DNA of 64,000 nucleotides from Daphnia carinata (Eukaryota; Arthropoda; Branchiopoda; Diplostraca; Daphniidae): NCBI RefSeq assembly GCF_022539665.2, contig NC_081331.1, positions 8,339,534 to 8,403,533 of the forward strand, read 5' to 3'. Shown piece by piece: positions 56,517 to 64,000 of this stretch (position 1 is its first letter; each line of letters starts with the position of its first letter). The notes under the pieces were generated by a model. It saw only the letters and a program-made list of their open reading frames with translations, ran no database searches and was not told where the DNA came from. The position numbers and the translations under genes were made by a program.

Positions 56517-56847
56517 TTAGAGAGAACTTCTTCAACAGCAATTTCGTCGATAACGAAATAGAGAACATTCTCAAGTTCGCGCAGGTTGATTGGAACAGCA
56601 CATGCGAAGACTAAAAGACTCAGGAAAACGCTCAGCCTGCCGTACTGAATCGAGCAAAAGAACGCTTAGTAAAAGTGTTTTACGTACGTTCATTCAAACA
56701 AACTAATAATACAATAGAGTTGACCTACAAGTATGCAATACGTGATGGATACAAGACCTACCATTTTGCTTAATGTTTAACACAAAGTTCGATTTCACGG
56801 TAGTGGTGACGCTGGAAGATTCTGTTTTTCCTACTGACTGTCCTCCG

Positions 56848-56855
56848 TTTTATAT
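56848..56855 (-). promoter_or_regulatory. TATA box of the secreted-protein gene
   Basis: TATATAAA on the minus strand, about 85 bases before the start codon. Confidence 0.6.
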
Positions 56856-56865
56856 ACAGATTTTG

Positions 56866-57280
56866 ATTCAAAAGAAGTGACGCACAGACCGAGAGCCACT
56901 GATAGAAAAGAGTGCGTACAAAACCATGTTAGTGTGTGCAGTCACCTTTATGAAACGTGTAGCGCTACTAACGAGCGAAAGCCGGTGATGCATCAAAACA
57001 TTGCATGGAATAAGGCAACACCTGTGTGAGGTGTGCGATCCAGCTCCGGGATGAAATGCGGCATACGAATACAGCCTGTGTAATATGAAATCTTTGCAAT
57101 AGATACATGAACTCATTTGGTAGGTGGTTGTGCTACATACCGTCGAGTTCAACGTCCAAATATTGTAATGACCACGTAAAACCTGGCTCAATGTTCTGGT
57201 CGACTTGGGTACTTGCGTGCGTTGCATTGACGCACGTGCTAGGGGCACAATGTTTCAGCTGCGCCATGGACGCATGAACC
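56866..57280. other. Non-coding interval
   Basis: A 126-codon minus-strand frame at 56868-57248 has no family signal and is probably chance. Confidence 0.4.
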
Positions 57281-57528
57281 TGTTGCGGAAAAGACGTTGA
57301 ACGAAACACAAAACAACGAACACTTTTAAATTCCTGTATTTTAGGCCTTGCCTAACGACGTTCGTTTCGCAAAACGTCTCGTCACACTCTGCTAACTCGT
57401 CACATTTCGACTCCAAAACCAGGAGGTAAAACAGGGGGTTAGGAATACATGGATGCCAACTAGCCCACGGCTAGCAGGAAGAAAAAACGCTCCAGGGCTA
57501 AACGTTAGCATTTCGTCATTTCGCAACA
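57281..57528 (-). repeat. Candidate 3' LTR of the second gypsy element
   Basis: 248 bp, with termini TGTTGCG and CGCAACA on both strands. It is placed directly after a polypurine tract. There is no partner copy in the window to confirm it. Confidence 0.6.
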
Positions 57529-57768
57529 TTCGGCCCTTCCTGACAAAAAAAAAGATCTCCTGATCTAACAATAAACAGAGGAATTTGGGGAAAAGAAGAA
57601 AAACAAGTACGGAGACGAAAGAGACTGCATAGGCCTACATGTCAACCATATTAAATTAAACTTGGTCGTCTGAGTTTTAAAATTCGAACACAAACAGGGA
57701 GAGAACACAAAACTAACAGATACATCGAATTTAATCGGGCGAACGAGTATACTAAGAGATATCAAAAA

Positions 57769-59157
57769 TTAGCGACGGAATCCGGCAACAAATCGGTTTG
57801 GTTGACGAGACAGTCTTCCTGATCTTGTGGTGACTGAAGACGTTCTAACTGGAACGTTCTCTTCGTCCTCTTCGTCGTTGGCCGTCGAGTCCGTTCCCAG
57901 GTCGTCTTCGTTTCCGATTCTGTCGACGTCCGTGGCGTCTTCTGCAGATTCCGGCTGTTCACTACGGCCAGGACAATCTTCGTCAGTCTCTTCGTCCGGT
58001 AGCCAATCTACTTCACGTCGCGGGAAGTAACGTCGTAATTGAGAAACGTGGACGTTAAAGCGGCGCCAGATCCTTTTTCTTCTATGGGCAGGAAGGTCTT
58101 CTACCTTGTAGCAAGTTGCTGACACTCGCCTGCAGATTTGATAGGGTCCGACGAATTTGGCCAAAAACTTCTTTGTCCTTCCACTACACCGGGGCTTACG
58201 TTCCACGAGCACTAAGTCACCCAGTTCGAAAAGAGGGCTGGGTTTCCTGCGGCTGTCGTAGGTGTGTTGGCTCTTCCGTTGTCTCTTGAAGGTTAGGTGA
58301 CGCGCGCATTTTCTCCATTTTGTAACCTTCTTTCGGCGTTCTTCGTGAGTTTCGGAATCGTTGGGTGGCCATGGAAAGTTGGCTTCGTGTGGGAGAACCG
58401 CTGACCGGCCGTATACCAGTTCGAAGGGAGTAATTTGCGTTGTTGACTGTTTCGCGGTATTGATGGAGAACGCCGCTTTCTGTAGCCCCTTGTCCCAGTC
58501 GTCATGTTCGAAGTTCACGAATGCTGCTAGCGTAGCGGTTAGGGTTCTGTTTGCCTTTTCCACCAATCCATTGGTTTCGGGATGTTCGGCTGAAGCTAAA
58601 ATGTGATGCACTCGCCATTCGTGGAAGAAGTCTGCGAAGGCCGCCGAAGAGAAAGCGGGACCTCTATCGCTGATGAACCTTCGTGGAGGTCCGTGCTGGA
58701 GGAAAACGTTGTTTTTTAGAAAAGCGACTGCCGCTTCGGTGCCGGTGTCTTTCACTGCTTTTACTTCGATCCATCGGGTCAAGTAGTCGATACACACTAT
58801 CACATGGTAGTTCCCATTTGCTGTCTTCTGAAAGGGACCTAGATGGTCTGCTGCTACCATTTCGAACACTTCTTTAGGTGTAGGAATAGGACATAGTTTT
58901 CCGACTGGATATCCTACCCGAGATTTGAAAGGTTGACAGAACTCACAGGTACTCACATATGCCTCTACGCTTTTCTTCATGTTCTTCCACCAGAATCGTT
59001 GGGATAGTTTAGCCAAGGTTTTCTCTAAACCGTGGTGGCCACCGATCGGTGTATCGTGACATGCAAACAGAAGATCCCGACGGATGATTGAAGGCACCAC
59101 TAGGAGACGTTGGCAACCTGGCTTGACATTCTTCTTGTACAGTACTCCTTCGTACAA
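57769..59157 (-). pseudogene. Gypsy integrase region, 462 aa frame
   Basis: HHCC zinc-binding region (CHDTPIGGHHGLEKTL ... CEFCQPF) in the first 80 residues. The catalytic core has Asp in VAADHLGPF, Asp in FISDRGPAFSS and Glu in ETNGLVEKANRTL. A GPY/F-type C-terminal region follows (KFVGPYQICRRV). The tail is acidic and then basic. This frame itself is intact; it is cut off from RT by a one-base frameshift near 59180, so it cannot be made as part of the polyprotein. Confidence 0.88.
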
Positions 59158-60535
59158 AACGAAACCGTTATTTTCCCTTGGGGGCCGTATTTATCACCGT
59201 ACCCCTGAAGGCAGAGAACAAACTTCCTTATGTCTCGGTCGGCGTGTTGTAGGAGAGCCAGTTGTCGAGGGGAGTATTCTGCCACTTGGGCTCCGCATAA
59301 TATTCGGTCGGCCGGATCGGTTAGTTCTTCGACGCCAACGGGGGCCCGAGATAAGGCATCAGCTACAACGTTAGAAGTCCCACTGAGATGTTGGATGTTA
59401 ATAGAGTATTCTTGAAGAGTGATGATCCATCGGGCTAACCGGCCATTCAGATCTTTCTTTTGCGACAACCACCGCAATACTGAGCTGTCCGTTTTTACCG
59501 TGAGCGGCCGTCCGTAGACGTGATGTCGTAGTTTGTTCAACGACCAAACGAGAGCTAGGCACTCCAGTTCGTTACTATGATACTTTTCTTCAGCTGGTGT
59601 GAGGCGCCGACTGATGAACGTTACCGGTTGTAGACCCTTTTCTCCGACCAACATTAATACGGATCCAATCCCCTTGATGCTAGCGTCCGTGTATAATTCT
59701 ATCTTCGATACCCCGTCGTCGCTCACCAGGACGGGCGCGGAGGTCAGTTTTGCCTTTAGTTCCATCATAGCTACTTCGTAACTCTGAGTCCAGTCTCGCT
59801 CAACGTCGGCTCCTTTCTTCAGAAGATTGTGGAGAGGCCGGGCGATGGCTGCAAAATCTCGGATAAAGCGACGATAAAAAGAGGCCATCCCTAAGAATGC
59901 CCTCAACTGGGTCAAGTTTTTAGGCCGGGGAAAATCGCACACTGCTTCTACTTTCGCCAAATCGGGAGAGATACCTCGTCTATCGATACGGTGCCCTAAA
60001 TACACCACGTTGGACGTACCAAATGTACATTTGCGTGCGTTTAACGTTAAGCCGGCGTTTTCGATGGCTAGTAGGACTCGGTGGAGCCGATCGTTGTGTT
60101 CTTTTAAGTAGCTCCCAAAAACAAGGATGTCGTCCATATAAACGAGACACTCCGTCCATTTTAGTTCGTCTAGTACGCGATCCATAAGACGTTGGAACGT
60201 GGGCGGTGCGCCGCACAACCCGAAAGGAAGTCGTAGAAACTCGAACGGCCCGTCTGGGGTAACGAATGCCGTTTTTCTTGGTGTTCTTTAGTCATTGGGA
60301 CCTGCCAAAACCCACTCTCGAGGTCTAGACTAGTGAAAAATTGAGCTCCGCTAAGGCGATGCAACACATCTTCTATCCTAGGAAGTGGGTAAACGTCTTT
60401 GATGGTCAGGGCGTTGAGGCGACGATAATCCACACAAAATCGAATTTCCCCATTCTTCTTTTTCACCAGAACGACCGAGGAGCTCCATGGGCTATGTGAT
60501 AAAGTGACGACCCCATCTTCACGCATCTTCTGCAC
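59100..60535 (-). pseudogene. Gypsy RT and RNase H, frameshifted
   Basis: The first part (60535-60280) has CVDYRRLNALTIKDVYPLPR and FFTSLDLESGFWQV. A one-base loss in an A-run near 60275 moves the frame, and the rest continues as GAPPTFQRLMDRVL, the catalytic YMDDILVFG, RNase H (IELYTDASIKGIGSVLM) and VKTDSSVLRWLSQ. Catalytic residues are kept. The frame leaves the conserved path again near 59180. Confidence 0.88.
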
Positions 60536-60556
60536 TTGGTTTTGAATAATTTTCCT

Positions 60557-61545
60557 TTAGACTTCACTCACCCGGTATGGTGACGAATGAACGAGTTTCG
60601 CTGTGCCGGTTTCTATACGATGTTCTATTAGCTTCGTCAGTCCCTTTTTCGGTAAGAAGCATCGCCAGTGACTTCTGATTACCTCCATCAGCTCTTTCCT
60701 TTCCTCTTCGGTTAAATCGGGGTTGATGTTTACTTCAGCCTCGTTGAGCACCAACTCTTCGCCGTCTTTAGAACTGCCCTCCGATTGTAGCGACCCAACT
60801 ACCGGAGCCGGTACATCGCGTTTTCCAGGAGCCACTGCCTCCACGAATTGTACGCTCGACGCCGAAATGCTCTTCTTTTTCTTCAACTTGACGCTGCAAT
60901 TTCCTTCTGTTGGAGCTTCCTCTGCAACCAGTTCCTCTTCTACTAGGGCTCCCATAACCATAAATTCGTCGACCGCCTCTCTGTATCCACTTTTGGTCGC
61001 GTTAGGAATCGATTTTGATTCGTTTTCCCCGTAATCAGCCCGATTAGCACCCGGTGTTTGACGAGTTCCTTCCGATATAGGTGCCACCGACTCGCCTAAC
61101 TTCTGTCCAATCTCCTCACTCGCCGCGCCATTGCCGCTAAAATTTTCCGTTAACTTCTGATCGTTCGTAACTTTTACCATAGCCACGCCATCCTTAACAC
61201 GAATGACCGCTTCGGCTTTCTCGATCCAATCCATCCCCAAAACCATCGGAAAAATTGCGTTTTCCATCACCAACACCTGTCCCAATTCAGTAACTGCATT
61301 GTCAAAACGCACCATGAGGTTAGTTTCTCCAGTCAGTGGGAGGACCTGATACTCTAGCGTTCGCCAAGTGTTGGAAGGCTCTCTAACTCGGAAGCTCGAC
61401 CGTCCGCGAATAAGATCGGCCAGAATGACGCTGTTCTTCGCTCCCGAATCGACCATGGCTTTCAACGGACCAACCCAGAAAACATCCACTTCAATAACGG
61501 GACTCCCACTCGATGGTTTTATTACGGGGGCTTGAATGAAATTTA
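60557..61545 (-). pseudogene. Gypsy protease region
   Basis: The conserved frame begins near 61545, just after the gag stop. The active-site segment is AMVDSGAKNSVI (Asp at about 61450-61448), with a VLGMDWI motif about 75 residues later. A long Ser/Glu-rich linker follows before the RT. The frame ends at TAA 60557-60559, directly before the conserved KIIQNQVQKM start of RT, so this stop is a nonsense mutation. Confidence 0.8.
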
Positions 61546-62804
61546 CCGCCGACCTTGCCCCGAGGGGTCGGCTGATGCGTTTCCCGACGTCGAGGTGGGC
61601 CAGCGCGGATTAGGAGGAGGACAATCACTGAGATGTGGCCAAAGCCCGAGCAATTGTAGCACTGTACTTCGTTCCTCGTGCCCAGAGGGCGACGTTCGAA
61701 TGTTACTTGCTTGGATGCTGGCTTTTCAGGTACAGGCGACGTAGATCGAGTCGATTTACGGTTTAGGAAAGCTACCTGGCTAGTCAGGGCTTCAACGGCC
61801 TGGAACAGCGAGTTGTTGGTTTCCTGGTTCCCTGTGGTTCTCTCGGTTCTCAGTGATGCGCTAGGGGAGTGGGTGACTGGCTCGCAAATAATTTCTAAGC
61901 GACGAACTTCAGTAAGGAACGCGTTAACTGAAGCGGGTGGGTTCGCCATCATGACCGAACGCATTTCAGCCCGGTGTAGTCCTCGAATTAGGTATGGGAT
62001 CAACTCGGCATCGGTAAGAGGTGTAGCTCGTCGACGGCACAACTTCACTTTGTCGAGTGCATAGGCGGATCCGGAGTCGTTCGGCAGTTGTTTTCTCCCT
62101 TCCACCAGTACTTGCCACTGGCCTTCCGTTAGTTGTACTTCAAAGGCCCCTCGTATACCGTTAATCCAGTCGTTCCACTGAAGGACGTTTGTTCCAATTT
62201 CTTCGTGCCACGTAAGCGCCATCCCAAACAGCGAACTTATGGCGGCTCTTCGTTTATCTACGTCTCCCCAGTTTTCCGCCAGAGCCTTCCGATTAACCAG
62301 CTGCAACCAATCCTGGAGTATCTCGTCTGTTGATCCTGAATACTTCACGTCACCTTCGAGCGTTATACGGACAACGGCGGCTGGAGCTGGGATTGGGGGT
62401 TGAGGGTCGGGTGGAGCCGCAGCTGGAACGGCTAATAGCCGGTTGGTTAGGGCCGTTAGCAATTCTTGTTGTTGTTGCTGCATCTGCTGTTGTTGTTGTA
62501 TCTGCTGTTGTTGTTGTATCTGCTGTTGTTGAAGCTGGAACTGCTGTTGTTGTTGCTGTTGATTGGCCGTTAGTGCGGCCAGAGCGGCGTTCAGGACATT
62601 CGGATCCATGTCGGTTAGTTCGACTCTCAATGTTTCTTCGGCGTCGAGGAATTCCTCAAGCTTTCTATTAAAGCAACGTTCAGGGAAGCACAAACAGTTT
62701 TCGTCACACTGTTGATGCCCCTTTGCGCACACACACCTTGTACAAAACCCTATTCCGCAGCGGCAGCGAGACCGACTCATTCGCACCCCGACAAGCCTGA
62801 CCAA
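61491..62804 (-). pseudogene. Gypsy gag, 437 aa frame, with Cys-rich N-terminus and polyQ
   Basis: Residues about 12-45 are Cys-rich (CRCGIGFCTRCVCAKG, then CDENCLCFPERC), a spacing resembling a CXC (tesmin-type) motif. A glutamine-rich tract spans about residues 80-115. Then comes a capsid-like helical region (LQDWLQLVNRKALAENWGD). The zinc knuckle starts CYNCSGFGHIS, but its last Cys is out of frame because of a one-base loss near 61640. In the shifted frame D-C-P-P-P follows and gag ends at a TAA near 61546. Confidence 0.82.
62464..62567. repeat. Trinucleotide-rich tract encoding polyglutamine
   Basis: Repeats of ttg and ctg, with atctgctgttgttg units, encode glutamine in gag on the minus strand. 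Confidence 0.85.
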
Positions 62805-63231
62805 AATGTCGTATGTTCAAAAGAGTTTTTTTTGTTTGTTTTTTTTTCGTTCGTTTGGTTGTTTCCGCAAAACCAGCGATCACTTAGGTATCGGATGGCG
62901 GAGATTTGAGGCGATACGATTCAAGACACTACGCAAAGCAAGGTATACCTCCCTACGACAATGTCGCGCGACTAAAACGAGGGAAAACCGCGTGCTCTCC
63001 ACGTTACGCTAATCGATTGCGCAGCAAACCAGATGAAACGGGTATAACGAACCCGCGGCGAATTTTACGACTGATTCCGATTTCTACGTTGACTTTCGAC
63101 GGAGAACTTTCAAGACTGTAAAAAAAAGGAAGAGGAGGTGAAGAAAAGCGTCCCCATTGACCCTTTTCAACTTCAATTGGACGCAACGCGAACGTTGCGA
63201 AGCGGTAGACGACATTGCGTCTTGCCGAACT
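62805..63231. other. Leader interval to the right of gypsy gag
   Basis: Probable 5' untranslated leader of the gypsy element (minus strand). No LTR copy or primer-binding site found. Confidence 0.35.
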
Positions 63232-63265
63232 TATAAAGAGGAGCATCTTGAGGATAAAATCAGTG
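63232..63265 (+). promoter_or_regulatory. Core promoter: TATA box plus initiator
   Basis: tataaa at 63232-63237 and tcagtg at 63260-63265. The distance from TATA to the initiator A is 30 bases, matching the arthropod layout. A splice donor caa|gtaagt lies at 63606/63607, so 63262-63606 could be a 5' exon of a + strand transcript continuing outside the window, or part of an LTR. Confidence 0.45.
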
Positions 63266-63780
63266 TGACCAAGACCCTTTATCGGAAGAAGGTGAAGTGT
63301 CATAGTGTTAACTAAAGAATCTTGTGCGTTATTTGTGCGAACTATTAAATAGTCGTGTACTTTAACTAGGTGGATTAGAGTTGTTAAAACTAAAATAGAA
63401 TAGTGTCGTAAGTGTTATCAATACTTCCCTTCGGGGCCCGTGGGTGATAGTGAGCGACTTGTGAGCGTTCACCCACGGTGACGGGAACTGGATGTTCGAA
63501 TTGTGTTCTTCATCAATTGACATCACGGTGCCTGAGTCGTGGGTGTAAAGTCGACGGGATATTATTATTGTTTTAAGTTTCTAGGCTTAATCCCTAAATC
63601 CTACAAGTAAGTAATCAAACCCCCCTTTTTTCACGAATGCTACTCATTGTGACCATAGAGCTGAGCAATTCCCGATATTTTATACATGGTCCGTCGAGCC
63701 GGAGTAATCTATGAGAAGGTTCATGAGGGGAGGGGGTGAGAATCATTCCTATAAGATACTCTATTAGACTGAGTAAGTCG

Positions 63781-64000
63781 GTTCCTAGAGTGGCGCGATG
63801 CCAATAGAAAGTTCTACGGAAAATTCTAGTTCGGCGGTTCCTAGAGTGGCGCGCTGCCAATAGAAAGCTCTACGGAAAATTCTAGTTCGGCGGTTCCTAG
63901 AGTGGCGCGATGCCGACAGAAGCTCTAAGGAAAATTCTAAAATTCGGTCGGTTCCTAGAGCGGCGCGATGCCGGATAAAAGCTCTATGGAAAGATTATAC
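63781..64000. repeat. 56-bp tandem repeat reaching the window edge
   Basis: Units starting gttcctagag begin at 63781, 63837, 63893 and 63951 (spacing 56, 56, 58). Each contains a ggcgcg-tgcc core and an agctcta-ggaaa block. The array may continue beyond 64000. Confidence 0.9.

Larger units (their letters stand above)
54378..56764 (-). pseudogene. Secreted Ala/Pro-rich repeat protein gene, split by a PIF/Harbinger element
   Basis: On the minus strand: exon 1 holds the ATG (56762-56764) followed at once by a GT donor. Exon 2 begins at 56644 and encodes a signal peptide (GRLSVFLSLLVFACAVP). Exon 3 is 54921-54378. Exon 2 is interrupted after EEVLS by the element at 55177-56516 and resumes at 55173 (HLPTPPPMPEPRS), ending at a donor after 55126. 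Removing the element and one TTA copy leaves 723 coding bases, exactly in frame (240 aa). Exon 3 encodes four copies of a roughly 28-residue repeat such as APVKVEYDFPA-x-I-x-APAPAP. The repeat type resembles cuticle or eggshell-like structural proteins. Reading through the insertion gives a premature stop. Confidence 0.7.
57281..62804 (-). mobile_element. Second Ty3/gypsy retrotransposon, 3' LTR visible, 5' end not found
   Basis: Gag, protease, RT, RNase H and integrase lie in order on the minus strand. Downstream of pol a purine tract (aggaagggccgaa on the minus strand, 57529-57541) is followed by a segment with perfect 7-bp inverted termini tgttgcg / cgcaaca. No second LTR copy is present up to the end of the window, so the 5' LTR lies beyond 64000 or is missing. 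Gag and pol carry four disabling changes: frameshifts near 61640, 60275 and 59180, and a TAA at 60557-60559. Confidence 0.88.

Noticed and set aside
56868-57248. 126-codon open frame on the minus strand
   Set aside because: No domain or compositional signal of a gene. It overlaps a promoter region of the neighbouring gene and lies in sequence without splice-consistent partners.

Overview
The window reads as arthropod nuclear DNA, most like a cladoceran crustacean such as Daphnia (inference). It has short GT-AG introns (mostly 58-75 bp), an intact 12-exon EFL1 gene, an RR-type cuticle-protein exon, and BEL/Pao, Ty3/gypsy, hAT, PIF/Harbinger and foldback elements. No bacterial-type operons, CRISPR arrays, rRNA or convincing tRNA genes were seen.

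Layout. 1-5.0 kb: decayed BEL/Pao element (+), followed by a gag-like fragment. 6.67-12.86 kb: young, nearly complete BEL/Pao element with 319-bp LTRs and a 5-bp target duplication. 13.5-15.5 kb: decayed hAT transposase gene carrying a 22-bp tandem repeat. 17.1-17.7 kb: nested foldback element. 21.69-28.65 kb: region bounded by a 16-bp inverted repeat, into which a Ty3/gypsy element (-) inserted and then lost its gag. About 29.1-29.3 kb: second hAT fragment. 31.2-32.3 kb: three-exon THAP gene. 32.8-33.4 kb: inverted-repeat insertion inside a 21-bp direct repeat. 34.9-39.5 kb: EFL1 (+). 40.98-41.5 kb: short TIR element with a 10-bp target duplication. 42.1-47.7 kb: large NLR-like gene. 48.2-53 kb: duplicated non-coding modules. 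53.5-56.9 kb: broken cuticle-protein exon and a secreted-protein gene split by a PIF/Harbinger element. 57.3-62.8 kb: second Ty3/gypsy element (-) with several disabling mutations. 63.2-64 kb: a possible + strand promoter and a 56-bp tandem repeat.

The most interesting locus is 42080-47662. It is one reading frame encoding an N-terminal domain with the residue pattern of a PD-(D/E)xK nuclease (E45, D77/D78, Q101-A-K103), a NACHT-type STAND NTPase (Walker A, Walker B, winged-helix end motif), a long helical region and ankyrin-like repeats. This nuclease plus STAND plus repeat layout parallels bacterial Avs/Cap4-type antiphage proteins. The frame is interrupted only by two in-frame TAG codons, so it is a recent null allele, an edited or readthrough gene, or an assembly error.

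The host genes (EFL1, THAP gene, NLR, cuticle and secreted proteins) appear unrelated to one another. The region is best seen as an accessory, transposon-rich neighbourhood around one conserved housekeeping gene.
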